This document shows, piece after piece, positions 42,011 to 50,960 of a stretch of DNA of 64,000 bases. The stretch covers positions 62,001-126,000 of the forward strand of contig CP017315.1 of assembly GCA_002005325.1 (NCBI GenBank). The letters are read 5' to 3'. The notes under the pieces are model-generated. The model was not told the origin of the DNA. It ran no database searches and saw only the letters and a list, made by a program, of their open reading frames with translations. Positions within the stretch are counted from its first letter, which is position 1. Every line of letters begins with the position of its first letter. A program made the position numbers and the translations under genes. Source of the DNA: Candidatus Tokpelaia hoelldoblerii. GTDB taxonomy: Bacteria > Pseudomonadota > Alphaproteobacteria > Rhizobiales > Rhizobiaceae.

Positions 42011-43708
42011 TCATTTTTTCATCTTTTCAAGCAGACTGGCCAGTTTGCCAAAGGGAGAATCAGGATCAATCGGTTTTTCTGGCCGCTTGTTTGTATGCTT
42101 GCGCTCAAATGGCCTGTTGCTGTGATGTTTCTTGTTCGGACGGTGCCTGCCCTGATTTTCCGCGCGCGTATCTTGCAAGTTTCTCTTGCCCTGTGGCGCT
42201 TTTGCATTCCTGTTATGGGCACTGCGCCGCGGTTTGCGGGTGTGTGAAGCGTTTTGCCGCGCCTGATAGCACCACAGCAGAACCGGCTTGTCCGGGACGG
42301 TATCTGTGTCCGTGCTTTCAGCTGTGCCGGCAAATCCGACCGGTTCGGCGACGGGCAGGGTTTTCGGGTCAGACAGATGGGCGAAAGACGCGCCTATCGG
42401 TTCAGCTGCGGGCAGAGTTTCCGGGTCAATCCTGTGCGCAAACAGCGCCCCGACCGGTTCGGCGGCCGGAACAGCCTTTTTGCCTTTGGCCGCTGTGGTA
42501 TCCGGCGTATCAGCTGCCGGTTTTTCCGTCACGGCGATACTGTCAGACAGCTGGCTGCGGTAGCCAAGGCGTTTCAGCACCTCTTCCATATCCTGCATGG
42601 TTGCGCCCATGATCGACAGCATTGCCGGTGTGATGATGAAATGGCGGCCATCATAGGCGCCGTCAGGGCGCGGTTCACCGCTTTCAGGTTTCCAGCTTAA
42701 AGCCGGGCGGATAAGATCAGCGAGCCGCTCAAGAATATCCACCCGCACCGCGCGCTGCGCCAGAACGCGATAACCGGCAAGGCGGTAAAATTCGCTGTTA
42801 AAGGCCGGGTCAACCACCACAGACGTGCGCCCGGCGGCCAGTGCCTGCACCACATCACCATAGCCGGCTTCGCCACGGGCGTCATTTTTCAGCGCCCAGA
42901 GCAGCGTGATAGCCTGCGCCGGTGCGGGTTTGAGAAGGAGGGGAATAAAAATATGATAGGCGCCGAAACGCACACCCAGCTGCCGCAACGCGGCGCGGGC
43001 TTCCTGATCAAGGCTCTTGATCTCTTCCGCCACATCACGCCGCGCCAGAATCCCGAGATTTTCAACCAGACGGAAAGCAATGCCGCGCACAATGTTGGAA
43101 AGTGTTTCCGCCTTGCCAAGGTCAAACAACGGTTTCAGGACGGTTTCAAAAGGAAAGGCGACAAACCGTTCTATCCGCTCGGCAACCTTGTCACGCGCCG
43201 CGCCGGCCAGTTGCTCGTCCGCCAGCAAAACCGCGCGGGGCCTCAGCAGGTCTTCACCGGCGGCGAGACTGGCAACCGGCTGGCCGATCCAGCGCACTGT
43301 GCCGTCTGTGGCAATGGCCAGGTCGCCATTGGGCGCGGCGGCAAAACGGGTGGCGCGCGCCTCATATTCCGGCGCCAGGGCTTTCTGCGCTGCCTCGCGT
43401 CCAGCTTTGGCATCAACATTATTTTCTGCCGCCGTGTCGGCACTGAAACGGAAACCTTCAAGGCGACCGACAAGGTGTCCTTCAACAAGGACATCTCCGG
43501 ATGGGGATATTTCAGCTTCTATCATCGTGTTCTCTCTCAACCGCTTCATCAGCATCCTTGTTCTGCGGTCTACGAATCGTTTCGTCAACCTCTCATGTAG
43601 CGCATCTGGCAATCTATTTTCAATTTCCTGTGTTTTTTCCTGGCAATGATGCGGATATGCAAGCCAGTTCACGCGCGCCAGAAAACAAAAAGCACCGGAA
43701 TCAGTCAA
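42011..43708 (-). pseudogene. C-terminal remnant of a Hyphomicrobiales helicase
   Basis: From about 43672 down the frame reads EKTQEIENRLPDALHERLTK, RFVDRRTRMLMKRLREN and EAEISPSGDVLVEGHLVGRL, which match the C-terminal half of the roughly 1,000-residue alphaproteobacterial helicase sometimes called MgpS. The helicase motor (Walker A, DExH, motif VI) is absent; rpmF comes directly upstream. The only start above the homology is TTG 43708, inside the rpmF terminator; the first ATG is 43555 with no clear ribosome site. The remaining ~550 codons have no stop, so the loss is recent or the fragment keeps a role. Near the end three imperfect ~22-residue repeats (AEPVGALFAHRIDPETLP type) occur. Confidence 0.7.
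42335..42475 (-). repeat. Three imperfect ~22-codon tandem repeats
   Basis: Coding for AEPVGALFAHRIDPETLP, AEPIGASFAHLSDPKTLP and a partial third unit AEPVGFAG within the disordered tail of the helicase remnant. A low-complexity expansion, with no function proposed. Confidence 0.65.
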
Positions 43709-43723
43709 GGATTCCGGTGCTTT
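43689..43723 (-). terminator. Rho-independent terminator of rpmF
   Basis: AAAGCACCGGAATC and GATTCCGGTGCTTT form a 14-bp perfect stem with a 7-nt loop; on the minus strand it runs into TTTTTGTTTT. It lies 23 nt after the rpmF stop and across the apparent start of the helicase remnant. Confidence 0.9.
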
Positions 43724-43745
43724 CCGTTTATCTTGTTACGGGGGG

Positions 43746-43925
43746 TCAGCCCTTGGCGGCCAGAATCTGCCGGCCACGGTACATACCGGTTTTCAGGTCG
43801 ATATGGTGCGGGCGGCGCAGTTCGCCGGAATTCTTGTCCTCAACATAAGCAGGTGCTTTCAACGCATCAGCCGAGCGGCGCATACCGCGCTTGGAAGGAG
43901 AGGTTTTTCGTTTAGGTACAGCCAT
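43746..43925 (-). CDS. rpmF: 50S ribosomal protein L32
   Basis: A 59-residue protein: MAVPKRKTSPSKRGMRRSAD, then YVEDKNSGELRRPHHID and GMYRGRQILAAKG. The alphaproteobacterial L32 form lacks the zinc Cys pairs, as here. ATG 43925 and TGA 43746-43748 are clear. mtgA lies upstream on the same strand, separated by 135 bp, the usual order in this group. Confidence 0.95.
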   Translation of the reverse strand: MAVPKRKTSPSKRGMRRSADALKAPAYVEDKNSGELRRPHHIDLKTGMYRGRQILAAKG

Positions 43926-44060
43926 GGATTATGCTCCGGATTTGCTCAAAACCATCTGTTGCGGTTTTACCAAATGCCGCAGATACAGATATATTTCCAA
44001 AAGATTTGCGTTTCCTATACACGGATTTGCAACGTTTGACCAGCCTAAAAATGCATAAAT

Positions 44061-44759
44061 TTAGCGCAAACAGGTGATATAAGCGCCTGAACGCCGGGCA
44101 CGGGTGGCAATAATTGTTGCCCTTTGCTGCAGTTTGATGGAAGGATATGCGGGGTTGCGCTGTTGCGGATTGGGCAGGGAAGCGGCCAGAAGCGCGCCCC
44201 GCCACTGTGTCAGATTGCGTGCCGGGCTGTGAAAATAATGCTGCGCCGCTGCTTCTGCGCCATAAATACCATCGCCCCATTCAGCGATATTGAGATAAAT
44301 TTCCATCATGCGCTTTTTGGGCAGAATCGTGTCAGCGGCATAGGCAAGCGGAATTTCCACCCCCTTGCGCACATAGGAGCGGTCATGCCACAGAAACAGG
44401 TTTTTCACGGTTTGCATGGGAATGGTTGAAGCGCCGCGCTGCGGCCCGCTTTCGCTGTTTACCACGGTTTTCAAAGCCTGCCAGTCAATCCCGTCATGAG
44501 CGCAGAAGCGGCCGTCTTCAGCGACAAGAACCGCATTGATCAGTGCGGGCGAGATGTCCTCGATCGGCACCCATTGGCGCTTGTAATGATGCAGGGTGAC
44601 TGTATCACGAACCATCAATGTGGAAACGGGGTGGACAAAAGGCAGGCGGTAGATCAGCAGCAGAATAAACGGCAGCAGAACAGCAGCCAGCGCCAGCGCC
44701 GCAATTTTGCGCCACAGCCGCCGCAATTTTTTTGCTGTTGCTGATATTTTTCTGCTCAT
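44061..44759 (-). CDS. mtgA: Monofunctional peptidoglycan glycosyltransferase
   Basis: A 232-residue GT51 enzyme that polymerises lipid II in the inner membrane. One N-terminal membrane segment (KIAALALAAVLLPFILLLIY) is followed by GT51 motifs: VAEDGRFCAHDGIDWQALK, RGASTIPMQTVKNLFLW, and KRMMEIYLNIAEWGDGIYGA. The catalytic Glu is in AEDGRF. It has no transpeptidase domain. Length is normal. Confidence 0.93.
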   Translation of the reverse strand: MSRKISATAKKLRRLWRKIAALALAAVLLPFILLLIYRLPFVHPVSTLMVRDTVTLHHYKRQWVPIEDISPALINAVLVAEDGRFCAHDGIDWQALKTVVNSESGPQRGASTIPMQTVKNLFLWHDRSYVRKGVEIPLAYAADTILPKKRMMEIYLNIAEWGDGIYGAEAAAQHYFHSPARNLTQWRGALLAASLPNPQQRNPAYPSIKLQQRATIIATRARRSGAYITCLR

Positions 44760-44937
44760 GGCTTGTGCGCTTTCACCTTGGGAAATGCCTTTTTTATCCG
44801 ATATGTGTTGCTGTTATATAAAAATATCGGGCATGCCAATGAAAAATGCACAAGGATGGGATATTGTTGCATGATTTAACAGGATTGCGGCTTTAAACAG
44901 GCTTGACGGCCGGTGCAGATTGTTCCACAGCTAGGCT

Positions 44938-45861
44938 ATGATGATGGATGATTTTTCTTTTTCTGCGTTTGAAACCGTCCTGCGCCGTCATGCGCGTGCG
45001 GTGGAAACAGTGCTTGACCGGTTATTGTCGCCTGCTTTGTGCGATGGTGAAATCGCCCGCCCGCCCCGTCTGCTTGCCGCCATGCGTCATGGCGTGCTGA
45101 ATGGCGGCAAACGCCTGCGCCCCCTGCTGGTGATGGAAAGTGCGGCATTGTTTGATGTCAGGCAGGAAACCGCCTTGCCGGTGGCGGCGTCGCTTGAATG
45201 TGTGCATTGCTATTCGCTCGTCCATGATGATCTGCCTGCCATGGATGATGATGATCTGCGCCGTGGCCAGCCAACCGTGCATAAAGCGTTTGATGAGGCA
45301 ACGGCGATTCTGGCCGGTGATGCCCTGTTGACCTTTGCCTTTGATGTATTGAGTGGTGAGGACAGCGGCCTGTCTGCCTCGGCGCAGGTGCAGCTCGTGC
45401 GCCTGCTTGCCCGCGCTGCCGGCCTTGGCGGCATGGCGGGCGGGCAGATGCTCGATCTGGCGGCTGAGCATACGCCACAGGGAGAAAGCGAAATTATCAC
45501 CCTGCAGGCGATGAAAACCGGCGCATTATTGCGTTTTGCCTGTGAGGCGGGCGCGGTTGCCGCCAATGCAACGGCAGAAGACCGCGCCCGCCTTGCCGAG
45601 TTTGGTACGGCAATCGGCCTTGCGTTTCAGCTTGCTGATGATGTGCTGGATGTGACGGAAACAAGTGATATTCTGGGCAAGACAGCGGGCAAGGATATTG
45701 CCAGCGGCAAAGCGACACTGGTCGCGTTCCACGGGGTGGACTGGGCGCGCCGCCAGCTTGACGGGTTGATTGAACAGGCCAATGATGTGCTGGCGCCTTT
45801 TGGTCAAAAAGCCGAAACGCTGCGTCAGAGTGCGTATTTCATTGCGCGGCGGCAAAGTTAA
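44938..45861 (+). CDS. ispA: Farnesyl/polyprenyl diphosphate synthase
   Basis: A 307-residue trans-prenyltransferase. The first Asp-rich motif is VHDDLPAMDDDDLRRGQPT, with the four-residue spacing seen in bacterial farnesyl synthases, and the second is QLADDVLDVTE. GGKRLRPLLV binds the diphosphate. It feeds quinone and undecaprenyl synthesis. Three ATG codons lie in a row at 44938-44946 and the exact start is uncertain. Convergent with ispG, 9 nt apart, so two isoprenoid genes are neighbours. Confidence 0.9.
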   Translation: MMMDDFSFSAFETVLRRHARAVETVLDRLLSPALCDGEIARPPRLLAAMRHGVLNGGKRLRPLLVMESAALFDVRQETALPVAASLECVHCYSLVHDDLPAMDDDDLRRGQPTVHKAFDEATAILAGDALLTFAFDVLSGEDSGLSASAQVQLVRLLARAAGLGGMAGGQMLDLAAEHTPQGESEIITLQAMKTGALLRFACEAGAVAANATAEDRARLAEFGTAIGLAFQLADDVLDVTETSDILGKTAGKDIASGKATLVAFHGVDWARRQLDGLIEQANDVLAPFGQKAETLRQSAYFIARRQS

Positions 45862-45870
45862 AAGCAGCGT

Positions 45871-47112
45871 TTACTGTATGCTGAACCGCTGTTCAATATA
45901 ATCGGCAACCATTTTTTCGAAATCAGCGGCAATCGTATCACCATGCAAGGTGGCGGCTTTTTTGCCGTCAATAAACACCGGTGCGGCGGGTGATTCGCCG
46001 GTGCCGGGCAGGGAAATGCCGATATCGGCATGTTTGGATTCCCCCGGGCCGTTGACAATGCAGCCCATCACCGCCACCTGCAAGGCTTCGACGCCCGGGT
46101 ATTTTTCACGCCAGGCCGGCATGTTGCGGCGGATGTCTTCCTGAATTTTCTGTGCCAGTTCCTGAAACACCGTGGATGTTGTCCGTCCGCAGCCCGGGCA
46201 GGCAGCGACAATCGGAATAAACTGGCGTAAACCCATCACTTGCAGCAATTCCTGCGCCACCTGCACCTCGCGCGCGCGGTTGCCGCCCGGTGCCGGCGTC
46301 AGGGAAACACGGATTGTATCACCAATGCCCTGTTGCAGCACAATGCCCATAGCGGCGGCAGAGGCGACAATGCCTTTTGTGCCCATGCCCGCCTCGGTCA
46401 ATCCCAGATGCAGCGCATAGTCACAGCGCGCGGCCAGCATGGTGTTGACGGCGACAAGGTCCTGCACCTGGCTGACCTTGGCGGAAAGGATGATCCTGTT
46501 GCGTGGCAGCCCCAGTTCTTCAGCCCGGGCTGCTGAAAGCAGCGCCGATTGCACCACGGTTTCACGCATGATTTCCTGTGCGCCTGACGGGCTGCCTTGT
46601 GCGGCGTTGTTATTCATCAGCCGGGTGAGCAGTTCCTGATCAAGCGAACCCCAGTTGACACCAATGCGCACCGGCTTGTCGTGGCGGATGGCGATAGCGA
46701 TAATATCGGCAAACTGCCTGTCACGCTTGTCTTTAAAACCGACATTGCCCGGATTGATACGGTATTTGCCCAGCGCCTGCGCACAGGCCGGATGGCCGGT
46801 GAGCAGCTTGTGGCCGATATAATGAAAATCGCCGATAAGCGGTACAGAAACCCCCAGCCGGTCGAGCCGGTTGCGGATGGGCGGCACAGCCGCCGCCGAT
46901 TCATCACGGTCAACGGTAATGCGCACCAGTTCCGAACCGGCGCGGGCCAGCGCCGCTACCTGTGCGACGGTCGCATCCACATCGGCTGTATCGGTGTTGG
47001 TCATCGACTGGACAACAACCGGCGCGCCGCCGCCAACGGTGACATGGCCAACTTGCACCGCGACAGACTGCCGGCGGGCAAAAGCGTGAGAAAGGCAGGT
47101 TTCTTTTTTCAT
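45871..47112 (-). CDS. ispG: 4-hydroxy-3-methylbut-2-enyl diphosphate synthase
   Basis: A 413-residue iron-sulfur enzyme of the MEP isoprenoid pathway. Family segments: VGGGAPVVVQSMTNTDTADV, VPLIGDFHYIGHKLL, and the 4Fe-4S ligands in AACPGCGRTTS and VMGCIVNGPGESKHADIG. ATG 47112 gives the normal N-terminus; an in-frame ATG at 47154 would add 14 residues. No strong ribosome site is seen at either. Confidence 0.94.
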   Translation of the reverse strand: MKKETCLSHAFARRQSVAVQVGHVTVGGGAPVVVQSMTNTDTADVDATVAQVAALARAGSELVRITVDRDESAAAVPPIRNRLDRLGVSVPLIGDFHYIGHKLLTGHPACAQALGKYRINPGNVGFKDKRDRQFADIIAIAIRHDKPVRIGVNWGSLDQELLTRLMNNNAAQGSPSGAQEIMRETVVQSALLSAARAEELGLPRNRIILSAKVSQVQDLVAVNTMLAARCDYALHLGLTEAGMGTKGIVASAAAMGIVLQQGIGDTIRVSLTPAPGGNRAREVQVAQELLQVMGLRQFIPIVAACPGCGRTTSTVFQELAQKIQEDIRRNMPAWREKYPGVEALQVAVMGCIVNGPGESKHADIGISLPGTGESPAAPVFIDGKKAATLHGDTIAADFEKMVADYIEQRFSIQ

Positions 47113-47235
47113 CAGCAGTATTTTAGCAGATAACAGGGGATGACAGCAAGGCATATGGAAAGCAGTTGAAATTTTTCACTCTTCTGTGTAAAGCAGGATG
47201 GATAGCAATCCGGATTGGAAACGGGAGATTTTTAG

Positions 47236-48348
47236 ATGGCTGCCAGAAAACTTTTCCTGCTCGCCGGTGATGGTATCGGTATGGAAATCATGGCTGAGGC
47301 GGGCAAGCTCATCACCTGTATGAATGATGAACTCGACCTTGGTTTTGAATGTGAGGAAGGCCTGGTTGGCGGTGCGGCTTATGATGCCTGTGGCAAGGCG
47401 ATCTCGGAAGGCGATATGCGCCAGGCGCTTGCGGCGGATGCTGTGCTGTTCGGCGCGGTCGGCGGGCCGAAATGGGCAGACGTGCCTTATGATGTGCGCC
47501 CGGAGGCAGGTTTGCTGCGTCTGCGCAAGGAACTGGAACTGTTCGCCAATCTGCGCCCGGCAATTTGCTATCCGGCTCTTGCTTCCGCTTCATCGCTCAA
47601 ACCGGAACTCGTTGACGGGCTGGATATTCTGATTGTGCGTGAGCTGACGGGCGGTGTCTATTTTGGCGAGCCGAAAGAAATCACCGATCTGGGCCATGGC
47701 AACAAGCGGGCGGTGGATACGCAGGTTTATGAAACCGGTGAGATTGAACGTATTGCCGCTGTCGCCTTTGAACTGGCGCGCGGCCGCAACAGGCATGTCA
47801 CCTCGATGGAAAAACACAATGTGATGAAAAGCGGTGTTTTATGGCGTGAGGTTGTCAGCGCCATTCATGCTGTGCAGTATAAGGATGTGGCACTGGCGCA
47901 CATGCTGGCTGATGCCGGTGCTATGCAACTGGTGCGTGCGCCCAGGCAGTTTGATGTGATTGTCACGGATAATCTGTTTGGCGATCTGCTTTCGGACGTG
48001 GCGGCGATGTTGACCGGCTCGCTGGGGATGCTGCCTTCCGCTTCGCTTGGCGTTGTGGATAGCAAAACCGGCAGCCGGCGGGCGATGTATGAGCCGGTGC
48101 ACGGTTCGGCGCCTGATATCGCCGGCAAGGGCCTTGCCAATCCGATTGCCATGATTGCTTCGCTTGCCATGTGCCTGCGCATTTCTTTTGGCATGAATGA
48201 TGAAGCCGGCTGGCTGGAGCGCGCTATTTCCGCAGTTCTGGATGACGGTTTGCGTACCGCTGATATTTACAGCAACGGCATGCAAAAGGTTTCCACCGGC
48301 GAAATGGGCGATGCTCTTGTGACGAAATTTAAACAAATCGCCGCCTGA
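47236..48348 (+). CDS. leuB: 3-isopropylmalate dehydrogenase
   Basis: A 370-residue NAD-dependent enzyme of leucine synthesis. It shows LLAGDGIGMEIMAEAGKLI, LLRLRKELELFANLRPA, the substrate-site RELTGGVYFGEPKE, and VTDNLFGDLLSDVAAML with YEPVHGSAPDIAGKGLANP. No other leucine genes are nearby, so leuB is transcribed alone. ATG 47236 follows GGGAGA. A terminator lies about 130 nt downstream. Confidence 0.95.
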   Translation: MAARKLFLLAGDGIGMEIMAEAGKLITCMNDELDLGFECEEGLVGGAAYDACGKAISEGDMRQALAADAVLFGAVGGPKWADVPYDVRPEAGLLRLRKELELFANLRPAICYPALASASSLKPELVDGLDILIVRELTGGVYFGEPKEITDLGHGNKRAVDTQVYETGEIERIAAVAFELARGRNRHVTSMEKHNVMKSGVLWREVVSAIHAVQYKDVALAHMLADAGAMQLVRAPRQFDVIVTDNLFGDLLSDVAAMLTGSLGMLPSASLGVVDSKTGSRRAMYEPVHGSAPDIAGKGLANPIAMIASLAMCLRISFGMNDEAGWLERAISAVLDDGLRTADIYSNGMQKVSTGEMGDALVTKFKQIAA

Positions 48349-48481
48349 TCAACAGGCATTGAAAGAGAAGGCAGACATCAGGTGATCCGGGCATGGAAAT
48401 GCCTGCTGCCCTTGTCATTGACGGCCTGTCCGGCATGAATGAACGAATCACCAGTCCGGGACAGTTATTCCTGTTCCGGAA

Positions 48482-48522
48482 CACCCCGCCCGAATGCCCC
48501 CCCCGGGTGGGGTGCGCTTTTT
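48482..48522 (+). terminator. Terminator downstream of leuB
   Basis: CACCCCGCCCG (48482-48492) pairs with CGGGTGGGGTG (48504-48514), 11 bp with one G-T pair, loop mostly C, followed by CGCTTTTTCC. The 234-bp gap after leuB shows no gene that I can support. Confidence 0.7.
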
Positions 48523-48582
48523 CCTTTCTGGTAAAACAACACAGCTGAATTTGCGTGAGACAGGCATATTGGCTTTTGTTCC

Positions 48583-49311
48583 TTATACGCCTTTCAAATT
48601 ACCCCAGACCAGAACATGCAATTGCGGCAGCAGGCGGACATCATACCATTGATCTTCCATACAGCGCTCAACCAGCCAGCGGAAACGGTTAAGGATATCA
48701 TCCATATCCAGTCCGTCAGGCTGTGTTTCATCCAGGGGGGGCGGTGTCTGGTTGACCGGTTGCAGAAAGGTCTGCACGTGGGGAAAACGCAGCCCAGCCA
48801 TGCGGGCAAATTGATAATCCGTTTCATCCAGCACCGGAATTTTCAGAATGGTTTGCACGGAAGAAAGGGCAAGGCACCGGCTGATTGTTTGCCAGTCATT
48901 TTCCATATTGCTTGAAGGCGGTTTCGGACTGACCACCAGTGTATCCAGCTGTGCAAACCATGGTTTGAAAAGAGAGCCTTGTGTTTCCATAGCAAAACGA
49001 TAGCCTTCCTGCCGTCCTTTCTGCAGCAGGGCTTCAAGCGGCTGAATGGCGGGGTTGCCGCCTGAAAGGCTGATGGTCAGTGGTTTGCCGCCGGACAGAC
49101 GGCGCACTTCCGCCCAGATTGTATCCACATCCAGCAGGCGCCAGGTGTGACGGCTGGCAGAATCGACCGCGTGGAGCGTATCACACCACGAACAGCGAAA
49201 ATCACAGCCGGCGGTGCGGACAAAAACCGTCGGTTCGCCAATCAGCATTCCTTCGCCCTGGATAGTCGGGCCGAAAATCTCGCTGATCCGTATCATTTCT
49301 GCTGCATTCAT
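48583..49311 (-). CDS. queE: 7-carboxy-7-deazaguanine synthase
   Basis: A 242-residue radical-SAM enzyme of queuosine synthesis that contracts carboxytetrahydropterin to CDG. The cluster motif is CDFRCSWCDTLH (C-X3-C-X2-C), preceded by FGPTIQGEGMLIGEPTVFVR, and followed by LSGGNPAIQPLEALL and METQGS. Its ATG overlaps the queD stop (ATGA), and GGAG lies about 9 nt ahead. A longer in-frame N-terminus to 49386 would run into queD. Confidence 0.92.
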   Translation of the reverse strand: MNAAEMIRISEIFGPTIQGEGMLIGEPTVFVRTAGCDFRCSWCDTLHAVDSASRHTWRLLDVDTIWAEVRRLSGGKPLTISLSGGNPAIQPLEALLQKGRQEGYRFAMETQGSLFKPWFAQLDTLVVSPKPPSSNMENDWQTISRCLALSSVQTILKIPVLDETDYQFARMAGLRFPHVQTFLQPVNQTPPPLDETQPDGLDMDDILNRFRWLVERCMEDQWYDVRLLPQLHVLVWGNLKGV

Positions 49312-49664
49312 GGCCGGTACTCCGCCCATGTTTTCGGCGTTTCGCTCACCCGGACGGCGGCAATTTCCGGCAGGCGTTCTTTGCACCAGTCATAAAAATA
49401 TTTTGCCAGCTGCTCGGCTGTCGGGCAGTCGCTGTGCAGCACATCATTCAAATGCCGGTGGTCAAAATGTGTGTCGATATGTTCTTTGAAGATTGCCAGA
49501 TCATGATAGTCACGCACAAAGCCATGCGTGTCAAGCGCCGTTGCGGCAAGCTCGACCACAACACGGTAATTGTGGCCGTGCAGCCGGGCGCAGGGGTGGC
49601 TTGCGGGCAGGGCGGCAAGCTGATGGGAGGCGGAAAAGTGAAACTCCTTGGTGATGCGAAACAT
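49308..49664 (-). CDS. queD: 6-carboxy-5,6,7,8-tetrahydropterin synthase
   Basis: A 118-residue enzyme, the first committed step of queuosine synthesis from dihydroneopterin triphosphate. Zinc His residues are in FHFSASHQL and LHGHNYRVVVEL, the catalytic Cys in HPCARLHGH, and DHRHLND follows. It starts in the stop codon of the small upstream ORF (TGATG), so its translation probably depends on that ORF and thus on the preQ1 riboswitch. queC is not visible here. Confidence 0.93.
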   Translation of the reverse strand: MFRITKEFHFSASHQLAALPASHPCARLHGHNYRVVVELAATALDTHGFVRDYHDLAIFKEHIDTHFDHRHLNDVLHSDCPTAEQLAKYFYDWCKERLPEIAAVRVSETPKTWAEYRP

Positions 49665-49756
49665 CAGTCTGTCACCTCACCGGCGGCAGGATAATGATAT
49701 GCCCGATAACACCATGAGGAAACAGCACCATAGGAGCGCGCGGAAAAATTGAGCAT
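49664..49756 (-). CDS. 30-residue leader-like ORF under the preQ1 riboswitch
   Basis: ATG 49756 opens a 30-codon frame, MLNFSARSYGAVSSWC then YRAYHYPAAGEVTD, whose TGA overlaps the queD ATG. Its ribosome site AAGGA (49768-49764) is the 3' end of the riboswitch, 7 nt from the ATG. It is therefore the first cistron of the queuosine operon. It matches no protein family I know; it may be a coupling leader or a small protein. Confidence 0.6.
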   Translation of the reverse strand: MLNFSARSYGAVSSWCYRAYHYPAAGEVTD

Positions 49757-49763
49757 TTCAGTG

Positions 49764-49796
49764 TCCTTGTTTTTGACCGGGTAGGCTGCGACCGGA
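49764..49796 (-). promoter_or_regulatory. PreQ1-I riboswitch
   Basis: On the minus strand: a short CCGG/CCGG stem, loop UCGCAG, then ACCC and the A-rich tail AAAAACAAGGA. The loop and tail match the Thermoanaerobacter preQ1-I aptamer (UCGCAG ... ACCCC ... AAAACAAGG) almost base for base. The tail contains the Shine-Dalgarno of the leader ORF, so ligand binding would block translation of ORF, queD and queE. The surrounding gap 49797-49909 holds nothing else supportable. Confidence 0.85.
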
Positions 49797-49909
49797 TAAA
49801 CATCTCCGAACTTTATGGTTCAGGCGATGTGGCATTGTATAACAGGCATTGGCAGTAAAAGACAGCAGGAACTGCCAACAGTCTTAATCAATGGCAGTTT
49901 TGTCAAAGC

Positions 49910-50935
49910 TTAATCTTTTGGCTGAACCGCCTGCGTTCCTGCTGCCCCTGTGTCCACACGGGTGATAACCGACATACCCGGGATAAGGCGGTGCAACCCT
50001 TCCTGGCCGGGGTCAATGTCAATACGCACCGGAATGCGCTGGGCGACCTTGGTAAAATTGCCGGTGGCGTTATCCGGCTTTAACACGCTGAATTCCGAAC
50101 CCGCCGCCGGTGAAAACCGGCTGACATGGCCGGTCATCTTCATCCCGCCCAGTGCATCGACTGTGAAGGTTGCCGGTTGCCCGACTTTCATATGGTCAAG
50201 CTGCGTTTCCTTATAATTGGCGATAATCCAGACCTCATCGGGCACAATAGCGACAAGCTGTGTGCCCGGGACGACATATTGCCCGAGTCTGGCCCCTACT
50301 TCTCCCGCCTGCCCGTCAAGCGGGGCGATGATTTTTGTGTGCTCAAGGTCAATCTGCGCCAGCTGTACGGCGGCTTGTGCGCCTTCAACATCAGCTGTCA
50401 GCCCCTGACGGCCGGTCAAAATGGTGCGCAGGTTGGCTTTGGCCTGGTCAAGGGCGGCCTGTGTCTGTTCAAGCGTGGCGCGGGCCGCGTCAGCATCGCT
50501 TTGCGTTGCAACCCCGCGTTGTGTTAACGGTTCAATGCGCCGCCAGTTGAGCTCTGCCTTGTGCAGGGCGGCCTGTGCGCTGGCAAGCTGTGCCTGTGCC
50601 GCTGCTTCCTGCTGATAGGAATTGGCCAGAGTGGCTTTTTTAACGTCCAGAGTGGCGGTTGCCTGCGCCAGCTTCTGTTGGAAAATTCGGTCCTCAATGA
50701 CAAACAGCGTCTGCCCTTGTTTGACCCGCTGAAAGTCTTTGATGGACACTTGCGCGATACTGCCGCTTACCTGCGGGGCAAGGGTGGTGACAAAACCTTT
50801 GACATAGGCATTGTCGGTTGTGACAACGGCGCTGGTGAAAGGCGGCAGCCGCCAGGCGTAAAGCACCCCCAGTATTCCGGCAATTCCGGCAATAACAACA
50901 GCAATATTGGCACGTGACCGTAGAGTTTCTATCAT
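49910..50935 (-). CDS. emrA: HlyD-family periplasmic adaptor of an EmrAB-type pump
   Basis: A 341-residue membrane-fusion protein. One N-terminal membrane segment (ANIAVVIAGIAGILGVLYAW), a biotinyl-lipoyl half (VTTDNAYVKGFVTTLAPQVS), a long coiled-coil hairpin (residues about 90-200), the second lipoyl half and a beta-barrel (IIAPLDGQAGEVGARLGQYV). It would link the inner-membrane transporter to an outer-membrane channel. The transporter gene lies 25 nt upstream on the same strand. No outer-membrane factor gene is adjacent. Confidence 0.88.
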   Translation of the reverse strand: MIETLRSRANIAVVIAGIAGILGVLYAWRLPPFTSAVVTTDNAYVKGFVTTLAPQVSGSIAQVSIKDFQRVKQGQTLFVIEDRIFQQKLAQATATLDVKKATLANSYQQEAAAQAQLASAQAALHKAELNWRRIEPLTQRGVATQSDADAARATLEQTQAALDQAKANLRTILTGRQGLTADVEGAQAAVQLAQIDLEHTKIIAPLDGQAGEVGARLGQYVVPGTQLVAIVPDEVWIIANYKETQLDHMKVGQPATFTVDALGGMKMTGHVSRFSPAAGSEFSVLKPDNATGNFTKVAQRIPVRIDIDPGQEGLHRLIPGMSVITRVDTGAAGTQAVQPKD

Positions 50936-50960
50936 GGTTTTTTTCTTTTTATATCAGGAA

